From assembly GCF_027922365.1 (NCBI RefSeq), contig NZ_BSFN01000011.1, forward strand, positions 1 to 64,000: DNA of 64,000 nucleotides. Direction: 5' to 3'. The DNA comes from Pseudomonas turukhanskensis. GTDB lineage: Bacteria; Pseudomonadota; Gammaproteobacteria; Pseudomonadales; Pseudomonadaceae. The position numbers and the translations under genes are program-made. Positions 50,948 through 58,789 of the stretch are shown in pieces (within the stretch, counting starts at the first letter, position 1; each line of letters opens with the position of its first letter). The notes beneath the pieces are model-generated. The model worked only from the letters and a program-made list of their open reading frames with translations. It had not been told where the DNA came from and searched no databases.

Positions 50948-51820
50948 ATGAGCCAGGACACGCCCTATATCTTCGACGTCAGCACGGCCAACTTCGACCA
51001 GCTGGTGATCCAGAATTCCTTCCACAAACCCGTACTGGTGGATTTCTGGGCCGAGTGGTGCGCGCCGTGCAAGGCCCTGATGCCGATGCTGGCGCAGATT
51101 GCCGAGGGCTACCGCGGCGAACTGCTGCTGGCCAAGCTCAACTGCGACCTGGAACCGGATGTGGTGGCCCGCTTCGGCATTCGCAGCCTACCAACCGTGG
51201 TGCTGTTCAAGGATGGTCAACCGGTGGACGGCTTCCAGGGCGCGCAACCGGAATCGGCGATTCGCGCCATTCTCGAACCCCATGTTGCCACCCCGCCACC
51301 GCTGGCCGCCGACCCGCTGGAAACGGCCGTGGCGTTATTCGCCGAAGGGCGGATTGGCGATGCGGAAAACCTGCTGCGCGAGATTCTCGCCGCCGACAGC
51401 GAAAAACCTGCCGCGCTGATTTTGTACGCCCGCTGCCTGGCCGAGCGCGGCGAACTGGGCGAAGCGCAAACTGTGCTCGATGCGGTGAAAGGCGATAGCC
51501 ACAAACAAGACCTGGCCAGTGCCCGCGCGCAGATCACCTTTGTGCGCCAGGCCGCCGATATGCCCGATGCCGCGGCCCTGAAAGCGCGCCTGGCGCAGGA
51601 CGCCAGCGACGATGAAGCGGTGTACCAACTAGCGATTCAGCAGCTTGCCCGTCAGCAGTACGAGCCAGCACTGGATGCGTTGCTGAAGTTGTTTGTCCGC
51701 AACCGCACGTACGCCGACGGCCTGCCGCACAAGACGTTGCTGCAGGTATTTGAGCTGTTGGGCAACGAACACCCGCTGGTGACGGTGTTCCGCCGCAAGC
51801 TGTATCAGGCGCTGTATTGA
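50948..51820 (+). CDS. Thioredoxin-TPR co-chaperone CnoX (YbbN)
   Basis: A 290-residue protein: thioredoxin domain 1-110 with an intact redox motif WCAPCK at residues 36-41 and cis-Pro RSLPTVVLF, then TPR helices from about 120 (ALFAEGRIGDAENLLREILAADSEKPAALILYARCLAERGELGEAQTVL). It acts as a holdase that delivers clients to GroEL and DnaK. E. coli CnoX has SxxC and no reductase activity; here CxxC is complete. The ATG was chosen over one 15 codons upstream by similarity. I recall the PA4061-PA4069 order downstream of it. Confidence 0.9.
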   Translation: MSQDTPYIFDVSTANFDQLVIQNSFHKPVLVDFWAEWCAPCKALMPMLAQIAEGYRGELLLAKLNCDLEPDVVARFGIRSLPTVVLFKDGQPVDGFQGAQPESAIRAILEPHVATPPPLAADPLETAVALFAEGRIGDAENLLREILAADSEKPAALILYARCLAERGELGEAQTVLDAVKGDSHKQDLASARAQITFVRQAADMPDAAALKARLAQDASDDEAVYQLAIQQLARQQYEPALDALLKLFVRNRTYADGLPHKTLLQVFELLGNEHPLVTVFRRKLYQALY

Positions 51821-51830
51821 TCGGCAGGCG

Positions 51831-52181
51831 TTAACCCACCCAGCGATACACCGGCGCATCCGCGCCGGCCTCCACTTCCACCAGCGCCGAATGCCGCAAA
51901 CGCACCAGCAAGCGTTTGGCTGCGCTGGCATTGCCGGTCAGGGCCTGCAATTCGCCGAGCAGGGTTGGGCCCTCGATCTTGCCGGCGCTGCGAATCAACT
52001 CCTGTACGACCAGCCACTGTTTGTCGTCCTGCGACGGCGACGCGACCGGCGCATTTGGTTTGGCGGGCTCGGCGACGGCCGGTGTCGGCAAATGAGTGGC
52101 CAAGTGCGCCCAGTCGGCTGCGTCCAGTTCAATCGCCAGATCGACCGGCCACGCGCCGATTGTTCCCTTGATACGCACCAT
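51831..52181 (-). CDS. Conserved hypothetical protein
   Basis: A 116-residue protein: an N-terminal beta segment (MVRIKGTIGAWPVDLAIELDAADWAHLATHL), a Pro/Ala-rich linker, and a helical C-terminal half (QWLVVQELIRSAGKIEGPTLLGELQALTGNASAAKRLLVRLRHSALVEV) that looks like a small winged-helix unit. The ATG at 52181 has GGAG 9 bases upstream. It sits between cnoX and the zinc operon, convergent to cnoX. I recall a homolog at this position in P. aeruginosa. No function. Confidence 0.7.
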   Translation of the reverse strand: MVRIKGTIGAWPVDLAIELDAADWAHLATHLPTPAVAEPAKPNAPVASPSQDDKQWLVVQELIRSAGKIEGPTLLGELQALTGNASAAKRLLVRLRHSALVEVEAGADAPVYRWVG

Positions 52182-52264
52182 AACGTGGTCTCCGCTACCT
52201 AAAGTCGGCCATGCTCCCATGGGCCAGCGACTTCTCCAAGCAGGCTAGGCAAGCGCCATCATGA

Positions 52265-52277
52265 GTTATAACATAAC
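52265..52277. promoter_or_regulatory. Zur box before the zinc-responsive operon
   Basis: GTTATAACATAAC, with GTTAT and ATAAC arms, matches the gammaproteobacterial Zur site GTTATANNATAAC-type. It is 37 bases before the start of the His-rich protein and lies within a wider near-palindrome ATGAG...CTCAT. Zur with zinc would repress the operon. Confidence 0.8.
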
Positions 52278-52313
52278 ATCTCATTTCAGCCGCCCTACCC
52301 GGAGTCACCTTTC

Positions 52314-52916
52314 ATGCGCCCTTTGCTGCTCGCTCTGCCCTTTGCCCTGTTGCCGCTGGCCATCGCCCAGGCCGCGGACCCTGTAGAAGAACACGCAAGC
52401 CTCGGCACGCATGAACATGGCGTAGGCCGTTTAAATGCGGCGCTGGATGGCAACACGCTGGAATTGGAGCTGGAAAATCCGTCGATGAACCTGGTGGGTT
52501 TTGAGCACGCGGCGAAATCCGCCGTCGACCAAGCCACGGTCGCGGGCGCCAAAACCGACCTGGAAAACCCGTTGAGCCTGTTCGCCGTGCCGGCAGCCGC
52601 CAAGTGCAGTGTGGCCAAGGTGGAACTGCATAGCCCGTTGTTCGGCGACAAAGCCGATGCCGATGAAGACCACGATCACGACCATGACGACCACGGCAAA
52701 GACAATGGCGAAGAACACGAGCACGAACACCACCACAGCGAGATCCACGCCAGCTACCAACTGACCTGTGCAGAACCGGCTGCACTGACCAGCCTGGACC
52801 TGACACCGCTGTTCAAACGCTTCCCGTCGCTGCATCAGGTACAGGCGCAACTGATCGGCCCCAATGGCCAGCAAGGCGGCGAGTTGACGGCCAAAAGCCC
52901 CCGTTTGAACTTTTGA
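52314..52916 (+). CDS. ZrgA-like periplasmic zinc-binding protein (DUF2796)
   Basis: A 200-residue exported protein: signal MRPLLLALPFALLPLAIAQA, N-terminal HASLGTHEHGVGRLNAALDG, and a metal-binding Asp/His run EDHDHDHDDHGK...EEHEHEHHH near residues 115-143. A C-terminal ELTC-x-LTSLDLTPLFKRFPSLHQVQAQLI part is shared by DUF2796 proteins such as ZrgA. It probably captures Zn2+ for the ABC proteins encoded next. Controlled by the Zur box upstream. Synteny: PA4063. Confidence 0.88.
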   Translation: MRPLLLALPFALLPLAIAQAADPVEEHASLGTHEHGVGRLNAALDGNTLELELENPSMNLVGFEHAAKSAVDQATVAGAKTDLENPLSLFAVPAAAKCSVAKVELHSPLFGDKADADEDHDHDHDDHGKDNGEEHEHEHHHSEIHASYQLTCAEPAALTSLDLTPLFKRFPSLHQVQAQLIGPNGQQGGELTAKSPRLNF

Positions 52917-53013
52917 TTTCGCCATGCTCTAACAGCCAGCCGTAGTCGCCCAAGCCGGTATCAACGTACCCTTGGGCGGCGAATTGCCCTCGCCCTCCTC
53001 CAAGATGCCCACC

Positions 53014-53724
53014 ATGACTGCGCCACTTCTGACCCTTAGTGACCTCGGTTTCGCCTGGCCTGGCCACGCCGAACTGCTGGATATTCCCGCGTTTCATCTG
53101 GCTCAGGGCGAAACCCTGTTTCTCAAAGGCCCCAGCGGCAGCGGCAAGACCACGCTGCTGGGCTTGCTCGGCGGCGTGCAGAAACCCAGTCGCGGCAGCA
53201 TCGCCCTGCTCGGGCAGGAGTTGACCACGCTGTCGGCCGGTGCCCGCGACCATTTTCGCGTCGACCACACCGGCTATATCTTCCAGCAGTTCAACCTGCT
53301 GCCGTTTCTGTCGGTACGCGAAAACGTCGAGTTGCCGTGCCACTTTTCCAAGCTGCGCACCCGCCGCGCCAAGCAACGCCACGGCAGCGTGCAGCAGGCA
53401 GCCAGTGCGCTGCTCGCCCATCTGGGCTTGAAGGACGACCTGCTTGAGCGTCGCGCCGATGCGTTGTCCATCGGCCAACAGCAGCGCGTTGCCGCCGCCC
53501 GCGCCTTGATCGGCCAGCCGGAATTGGTGATCGCCGACGAGCCGACGTCGGCACTGGATGCCGACGCTCGCGAGGCCTTTTTGCAGCTGCTGTTTGCCGA
53601 ATGCCGTGCGGCCGGTTCCAGCCTGCTGTTTGTCAGCCACGACCAGAGCCTGGCCCCGCTGTTCGACCGCCACCTGTCGCTGGCAGAACTCAATCGCGCG
53701 GCCACGCCCGCTGCGGAGGTTTGA
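53014..53724 (+). CDS. ABC transporter ATPase, MacB/LolD type
   Basis: A 236-residue ATPase. Walker A GPSGSGKTTLL near residue 40, Q-loop YIFQQFNLLPFLSV, a degenerate signature ALSIGQQQRVAAARAL (LSIGQ in place of LSGGQ), Walker B LVIADEPTSALD, and H-loop SHDQSL. MacB/LolD family ATPases power lipoprotein or tripartite export, not solute import. An ATG at 53005 is also possible; neither has a clear ribosome site. Its stop is followed at once by the permease ATG (TGAG-ATG). Confidence 0.85.
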   Translation: MTAPLLTLSDLGFAWPGHAELLDIPAFHLAQGETLFLKGPSGSGKTTLLGLLGGVQKPSRGSIALLGQELTTLSAGARDHFRVDHTGYIFQQFNLLPFLSVRENVELPCHFSKLRTRRAKQRHGSVQQAASALLAHLGLKDDLLERRADALSIGQQQRVAAARALIGQPELVIADEPTSALDADAREAFLQLLFAECRAAGSSLLFVSHDQSLAPLFDRHLSLAELNRAATPAAEV

Positions 53725-53725
53725 G

Positions 53726-54991
53726 ATGTATTTGTTCCGTCTCGCGCTGGCCAGCCTTGCCAACCGCCGCTTTACCGCGCTGCTGACCGTATTCGCCATC
53801 GCCCTTTCCGTTTGCCTGCTGCTAGCCGTGGAGCGTGTGCGCACTGAAGCCCGCGCCAGTTTTGCCAGCACCATCAGCGGCACCGACCTGGTGGTGGGCG
53901 CGCGTTCGGGCTCGATCAACCTGCTGCTGTATTCGGTGTTTCGTATTGGCAACGCCACCAACAATATTCGCTGGGACAGCTTCGAACACTTTGCCAACAG
54001 CAAGCAGGTGAAGTGGGCCATTCCCATGTCGCTGGGTGACTCGCACCGTGGCTACCGGGTGATGGGCACCACGGGCGCCTATTTCGAGCACTACCACTAT
54101 GGCCGAGGCCAGGCCCTGCAATTGGCTGGCGGCCGCGCCTTCGAAACCGACCCGTTTGAAGTGGTGCTGGGCGCTGAAGTGGCTGACGCGCTGAAGTACA
54201 AGCTGGGCGACAAGATCGTGCTGGCCCATGGCGTGGCCAGCATCAGCCTGGTCAAACATGACGACAAACCGTTCACCGTAGTCGGCATTCTGCAACGCAC
54301 CGGCACGCCGGTGGACCGAACGCTGCATATCAGCCTGGGCGGCATGGAGGCGCTGCATATCGACTGGAAAAACGGCGTGCCTGCTCGCGGCGCCGGGCGT
54401 ATTTCGGCGGATCAGGCGCGCAATATGGACCTGACACCGCAGGCGATTACCGCCTTTATGGTGGGCCTGAACAGCAAGATCGCTACCTTCAGCATGCAGC
54501 GCGAAATCAACGAATACCGCGGCGAACCGCTGCTGGCGATTTTGCCGGGCGTGGCACTGCAGGAGCTGTGGAGCTTGATGGGTACGGCCGAACAGGCGCT
54601 GTTCGTGGTGTCGCTGTTTGTGGTGATTACCGGCTTGATCGGCATGCTCACGGCCATTCTCACCAGCCTCAACGAGCGCCGTCGGGAAATGGCGATTCTA
54701 CGTTCGGTAGGCGCGCGGCCTTGGCACATCGCCAGTCTGCTGGTGCTGGAGGCCTTTGCTCTGGCATGCTCCGGCGTCGTGCTCGGCACTGTGCTGCTGT
54801 ATGTCGGTATCGCCAGTGCACAGGCTTATGTGCAGGCCAACTACGGCATCTTTCTGCCACTGGCATTGCCCAGCCCGTATGAGTGGACGTTGCTGGGCGG
54901 CATTCTTGGCGCCGCGCTGCTGATGGGCGCCATTCCGGCCTGGCGCGCTTACCGGCAATCGCTGGCGGACGGGTTGTCCATCCGCGTGTAA
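53726..54991 (+). CDS. ABC transporter permease, FtsX/MacB type
   Basis: A 421-residue permease: one N-terminal membrane helix (RRFTALLTVFAIALSVCLLLAV), a large periplasmic domain (residues 40-285, GTDLVVGARSGSINLLLYSVFRIGNATNNI), and three C-terminal helices (ALFVVSLFVVITGLIGMLTAIL, LLVLEAFALACSGVVLGTVLLYV, WTLLGGILGAALLMGAIPAW). NERRREMAILRSVGARPWHI is the FtsX-type coupling loop. With its ATPase it forms a mechanotransmission-type transporter. Synteny with PA4065, reported in P. aeruginosa to be zinc-responsive. Confidence 0.86.
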   Translation: MYLFRLALASLANRRFTALLTVFAIALSVCLLLAVERVRTEARASFASTISGTDLVVGARSGSINLLLYSVFRIGNATNNIRWDSFEHFANSKQVKWAIPMSLGDSHRGYRVMGTTGAYFEHYHYGRGQALQLAGGRAFETDPFEVVLGAEVADALKYKLGDKIVLAHGVASISLVKHDDKPFTVVGILQRTGTPVDRTLHISLGGMEALHIDWKNGVPARGAGRISADQARNMDLTPQAITAFMVGLNSKIATFSMQREINEYRGEPLLAILPGVALQELWSLMGTAEQALFVVSLFVVITGLIGMLTAILTSLNERRREMAILRSVGARPWHIASLLVLEAFALACSGVVLGTVLLYVGIASAQAYVQANYGIFLPLALPSPYEWTLLGGILGAALLMGAIPAWRAYRQSLADGLSIRV

Positions 54992-55024
54992 GCCATTCGT
55001 TTTGAACCGTTAAGGACCTTGATC

Positions 55025-55555
55025 ATGTTGCGCACGCTTCTCACTGCCCTGTTGTTGGCGCCTTGTTTATCCATGAGCGCCTGGGCCGCCGATGTGCGCG
55101 AACTGACCTGGTCGGAAATGGTGCCGCCGGATGCACCGGTGGCCAGCCAGCCACAGGCGCCGATGCATGATCTGTCGCAGCTGGCCGATGCGCTCGCGGC
55201 AGAGTCGGCGCCGGCGGCCAAACAGCAATCGCCCGCGGCGCCGGTGGTGCCGGCGCTGGATGGGCAGGCGGTGAAATTGCCCGGCTATATCGTGCCGCTG
55301 GAAGTGAGCGAGGCCGGGCGCGTCACCGAGTTCTTGCTGGTGCCCTACTTTGGCGCCTGCATTCACGTGCCGCCACCACCGTCCAACCAGATCGTGCATG
55401 TCAAAAGCGAATTGGGCGTGCTGATGGACGCGCTGTACCAGCCGTTCTGGGTTGAAGGCCCGCTGCAGGTGAAAAACAGCACCAGCGAACTCGCCGACGC
55501 GGGTTACCAGATGGACGCCGAAAAGATTTATCCGTACGAAGCGCCCGAGAATTAA
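55025..55555 (+). CDS. DUF3299 exported protein
   Basis: A 176-residue protein with signal LRTLLTALLLAPCLSMSAWA, a Pro/Ala-rich linker with QPQAPMHDLSQ, and a DUF3299 domain QAVKLPGYIVPLEVSEAGRVTEFLLVPYFGACIHVPPPPSNQIVHV. The conserved Cys-His in ACIHVPPPPSNQ is a plausible metal site. ATG with AAGGA upstream. Last gene of the Zur operon (compare PA4066). Exact function unknown; probably a partner of the ZrgA-like protein. Confidence 0.82.
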   Translation: MLRTLLTALLLAPCLSMSAWAADVRELTWSEMVPPDAPVASQPQAPMHDLSQLADALAAESAPAAKQQSPAAPVVPALDGQAVKLPGYIVPLEVSEAGRVTEFLLVPYFGACIHVPPPPSNQIVHVKSELGVLMDALYQPFWVEGPLQVKNSTSELADAGYQMDAEKIYPYEAPEN

Positions 55556-55598
55556 GCAGGGTCGTTCTTTTAGGTGTGCAATGGCATGAGTCATTCCA

Positions 55599-55612
55599 TT
55601 GCCGCAGATCAA
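55599..55612. promoter_or_regulatory. Possible Anr site upstream of oprG
   Basis: TTGCC-GCAG-ATCAA compared with TTGAT-N4-ATCAA: right half perfect, two mismatches in the left. It lies 67 bases before the oprG ATG. OprG in P. aeruginosa is induced at low oxygen through Anr, which supports the reading. Confidence 0.45.
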
Positions 55613-55678
55613 GATAGCCAGCTCTTCATCCTTCGATACTGACGCCATCCAAACCGTTAGTACTGAAGGAGTACCCTC

Positions 55679-56362
55679 ATGTCCAAGGCACTGTTCGCCG
55701 CCTCTCTGCTGGCGGTCGCGCTAATCGCCCCCGTAGCACATGCCCACGAGGCAGGCGATATCATCATGCGTGCTGGCGCCATTACCGTTGACCCGCACGA
55801 AAACAGCGGCCGGATCAATCACTCCGTGCTGGGCAAAGTCGACGGCAGCAAGGCTACTCTGGATAGCGACACTCAGTTGGGCTTGAACTTCGCTTACATG
55901 CTCACCAGCAACTGGGGCATCGAACTGCTGGCCGCTACGCCTTTCAGCCACGACGTGGGCGTTAAAGGCATGCCAGGCGCCTTTGCCGGCTTGAACGGCA
56001 AGCTCGGCAGCCTCAAGCACCTGCCACCCACCTTGAGCCTGGTTTACTACCCCATGGAATCCAAGTCGGCATTCCAGCCCTATGTCGGCGCGGGCATCAA
56101 CTACACCTGGTTCTTCGACGACAAACTCAGCAGCGAAGCTGAAAGCAAAGGCTTTCGCGGCCTGGATATGAAGGACTCGTGGGGTCTGGCCGCTCAGGTG
56201 GGTATGGACTACATGCTGACCGACAAGATCATGCTCAACGCCCAGGTGCGCTACATCGATATCGATACCACCGGCACCACTTCCCTGGCTGGTAACAAGG
56301 TGAAAGTGGATGTAGACGTTGATCCGTGGGTCTACATGGTGGGCCTTGGCTACAAATTCTAG
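55679..56362 (+). CDS. oprG: Outer membrane protein OprG (OmpW family)
   Basis: A 227-residue eight-stranded barrel. Signal MSKALFAASLLAVALIAPVAHA; HEAGDIIMRAGAITVDPHENSG, LDSDTQLGLNFAYMLTSNWGIELLAATPFSHDV, LPPTLSLVYYP, FQPYVGAGINYTWFFDD and the terminal WVYMVGLGYKF (final Phe) are diagnostic of OmpW/OprG. It admits small hydrophobic solutes. Ribosome site AAGGAG 8 bases upstream. Followed by a strong terminator. Confidence 0.94.
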   Translation: MSKALFAASLLAVALIAPVAHAHEAGDIIMRAGAITVDPHENSGRINHSVLGKVDGSKATLDSDTQLGLNFAYMLTSNWGIELLAATPFSHDVGVKGMPGAFAGLNGKLGSLKHLPPTLSLVYYPMESKSAFQPYVGAGINYTWFFDDKLSSEAESKGFRGLDMKDSWGLAAQVGMDYMLTDKIMLNAQVRYIDIDTTGTTSLAGNKVKVDVDVDPWVYMVGLGYKF

Positions 56363-56416
56363 CGTTCGGCTTCGGCCTTCCGGGCTAGAGCCAGAACGCC
56401 TTGATCAACGAAAAAT

Positions 56417-56447
56417 AAAAAAGGCGCCTAACGAAGGCGCCTTTTTT
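56417..56447. terminator. Bidirectional terminator after oprG
   Basis: AAAAAAGGCGCCT (56417-56429), short loop, AGGCGCCTTTTTT (56435-56447). T6 on both strands; it separates oprG from the convergent epimerase gene. Confidence 0.93.
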
Positions 56448-56458
56448 ACTGCCCGCAT

Positions 56459-57388
56459 TTACTTACCAAGCAACGCCGCCAGCCCAACCGCAATTGGCGT
56501 AGGCTCGCCCACCCGATAGCGGCCTAATAAACGCTGGTTATTGGCACATGAATGGCGGATGTCACCATCGCGAGCCGGGCCGTAAGTGATGGCCGGCAAA
56601 CTTCCCACCACATCCCCAATATGCTGCAGCAACTGGTTAAGACTGGTAGCTCGACTCAGCCCCACGTTGGCCGCGCCCTCTGGTGCGACTGGTAATGCCA
56701 ACGCCTGCTCCAGCAGATCAATCAAGTCGCCCACGTAGAAAAAGTCGCGCGTTTGCTCGCCGTCGCCAAACACGGTAATCGGCAGCCCCTGCTGGGCTCG
56801 CTGAATAAAGATGCTGATCACGCCCGAATAAGGAGACGAGGGATCCTGACGCGGGCCAAAGATATTGAAGAAGCGGAATATCGCCGGCTCCAGACCATGC
56901 TGGCGCCGGTAGAACTCCAGGTATTGCTCGCTGGCCAACTTATCCACCGCGTAGGGCGTCAGCGGCGCTTTTGGCGTGTCCTCGTCGACAGCCTGACCAT
57001 CCCCGTTGTTGCCGTACACCGCCGCACTGGAGGCAAACAACACCCGTTTTACGCCGTGCTCCCGCATGGCCTCGCACACATTCAAGGTGCCGACAAAATT
57101 GGCCTGATGCGTGCCGACCGGGTCATCCACCGACGCCTGCACAGACGCCACCGCCGCCAGATGCACAACGGCCTGGGAGCCGGCCACCGCCTGGGAGACC
57201 AACGCTGCGTCAGCCACAGAACCCACCAATAGCTGCAAACGTGGATTATCCAGTGGCAGGTTACTGCGTTTGCCCATGGACAGATCGTCCAGCACACGCA
57301 CGGCATGGCCTTTGGCCAATAGGGAATCCACCAGGTTGGAGCCGATAAAGCCGGCACCCCCGGTAACCAGAATGGGGAGATCAGGCAT
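56459..57388 (-). CDS. NAD-dependent sugar-nucleotide epimerase/dehydratase
   Basis: A 309-residue extended short-chain dehydrogenase. Cofactor motif ILVTGGAGFIGSNLVDSLL near residue 7, VVHLAAVASVQASVDDP, FASSAAVYG and the catalytic pair in PYAVDKLASEQ (Y-x3-K), FFNIFGPRQDP. This fits GalE/WbpP-type UDP-sugar 4-epimerases or related enzymes. The ATG lies 8 bases inside the preceding gene, so the two are coupled. The frame is open 50 codons upstream without similarity. Synteny with PA4068. Confidence 0.88.
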   Translation of the reverse strand: MPDLPILVTGGAGFIGSNLVDSLLAKGHAVRVLDDLSMGKRSNLPLDNPRLQLLVGSVADAALVSQAVAGSQAVVHLAAVASVQASVDDPVGTHQANFVGTLNVCEAMREHGVKRVLFASSAAVYGNNGDGQAVDEDTPKAPLTPYAVDKLASEQYLEFYRRQHGLEPAIFRFFNIFGPRQDPSSPYSGVISIFIQRAQQGLPITVFGDGEQTRDFFYVGDLIDLLEQALALPVAPEGAANVGLSRATSLNQLLQHIGDVVGSLPAITYGPARDGDIRHSCANNQRLLGRYRVGEPTPIAVGLAALLGK

Positions 57389-58265
57389 GGCGGTAATAAC
57401 GATCCAGAAGACTTGGCAAGCCGGCACGCCAGGCGCGCGGTTTGATGCCGAAGGTATGGAGGATTTTCTTGCAAGCCAGCACCGCGTGTTGCGGCTCGTC
57501 CGCGACATCGGGGCGCGCGGCATGGGCCTGGGCGCCAACTTCCTGTACCGCTAGCTGGCGGAACGCTTTTGCTTCGGTCAGCACCGCCTGGCCAAGCGCC
57601 AGGGATGTGGTCGCCTCGTAGCCACCGTAGTGATACGTGCCCCACAGCGGCGCCTGGCAATCCAGTTGCTTGAGCACAGCGATCAACACGCGGGCGGCAT
57701 CGTCGATAGGCGTCGGGTTGCCCCGGCGGTCATCGGCCAGGAACAGCTCGGCCTCATGCTCGGCACGGTTGAGAAAACGGCCCAGCAACCCCTCGGCGCT
57801 GGCGTCCAGCAACCAGCCAAAACGAATCAGCACATGGCGCGGGCACGCCGCGCGTACGCTCTGCTCGATGCGCCACAGCGCCTGGCCGCGCAGGCCCAGT
57901 GGCACCTGCTCTTCCTTTTCGCTATAGGCAGTGGCCCGCGAGCCATCGAATACGCGGTAGCTGGAAGGTTGAACCAGGCGAATGGAATGGTGTTGGCAGA
58001 GTTCGGCGAGGCGTTCAACCGCGCGTTCCTGCGGGGCAAATCGCTCGGCACTAACGGACTCCGCCTGAAACCAGTCGAAGTAGTAGGCGAGATTCACCAC
58101 CACGTCGGGGCGGGTTTCATCCAGCAACAGGGTGAGGCTCGTGGCGTCCCAGCCGCCCTCGGGAGGGCGTGGGGCGAGGAAGCCGATGTCATCTTCGGCT
58201 CCCAGACGGATCAGCGCCTGCCCAAGTGCATTGCCGCCGCCCAGAAGCATCAGGCGCATTTGCAT
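57381..58265 (-). CDS. RmlD-like sugar-nucleotide reductase paralog, probably non-catalytic
   Basis: A 294-residue Rossmann protein: MRLMLLGGGNALGQALIRLG (glycine-rich loop), RPDVVVNLAYYFDWFQAESVS (RmlD-like), LVQPSSYRVFDG, then PLGLRGQALWRIEQSVR where RmlD enzymes have P-x-N-x-Y-G-x-S-K. The Tyr-x3-Lys catalytic pair is not visible, so it may be a binding or regulatory protein. Overlaps the epimerase start. Compare PA4069. Role unknown. Confidence 0.75.
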   Translation of the reverse strand: MQMRLMLLGGGNALGQALIRLGAEDDIGFLAPRPPEGGWDATSLTLLLDETRPDVVVNLAYYFDWFQAESVSAERFAPQERAVERLAELCQHHSIRLVQPSSYRVFDGSRATAYSEKEEQVPLGLRGQALWRIEQSVRAACPRHVLIRFGWLLDASAEGLLGRFLNRAEHEAELFLADDRRGNPTPIDDAARVLIAVLKQLDCQAPLWGTYHYGGYEATTSLALGQAVLTEAKAFRQLAVQEVGAQAHAARPDVADEPQHAVLACKKILHTFGIKPRAWRAGLPSLLDRYYRHA

Positions 58266-58282
58266 ACGTCAGGAATGCCCGA

Positions 58283-58780
58283 TCAGAAGGGAATATCGTC
58301 GTCGAAGCTGTCGTAGTTCGGCGCAGGCTGGGCCGCAGGTTGCGGTGCCGGGCGCGACTCACGGGGCGCTTGCTGCTCGCGCTGCTGAGGTGCTGGGCGT
58401 TGCTGACGGGGCGCGGAATCACCGCCGCTGTTATCAGGACGGCCACCGAGCAATTGCATGGTGCCGTTGATGTCCACGACGATTTCGGTGGTGTAGCGTT
58501 TTACGCCGTCTTTTTCCCACTCGCGGGTTTGCAGCTTGCCTTCGATGTACACCTGCGAACCTTTGCGCAGGTATTCGCCGGCAATTTCAGCGACTTTGCC
58601 GAACAAGGCCACACGGTGCCATTCGGTTTTTTCGACTTTCTGGCCGCTCTGCTTGTCGGTCCACTGCTCGCTGGTAGCCAGGCTCAGGTTGGTGACCGCA
58701 TTGCCGTTGGGCATGTAGCGTGTTTCCGGGTCCTGGCCGCAGGTTCCGACCAGAATGACTTTGTTAACCCCACGGGCCAT
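58283..58780 (-). CDS. ssb: Single-stranded DNA-binding protein
   Basis: A 165-residue SSB. OB-fold GVNKVILVGTCGQDPETRYMPNGNAVTNLSLATSEQW...TEWHRVALFGKVAEIAGEYLRKGSQVYIEGKLQTREW in residues 4-110, a Gln/Pro/Arg-rich disordered tail, and the acidic tip DSFDDDIPF that recruits repair enzymes. Starts 9 bases after the YajR-like gene stop. uvrA is nearby, divergent, as in other gammaproteobacteria where ssb and uvrA adjoin. Confidence 0.98.
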   Translation of the reverse strand: MARGVNKVILVGTCGQDPETRYMPNGNAVTNLSLATSEQWTDKQSGQKVEKTEWHRVALFGKVAEIAGEYLRKGSQVYIEGKLQTREWEKDGVKRYTTEIVVDINGTMQLLGGRPDNSGGDSAPRQQRPAPQQREQQAPRESRPAPQPAAQPAPNYDSFDDDIPF

Positions 58781-58789
58781 AACGTTCTC

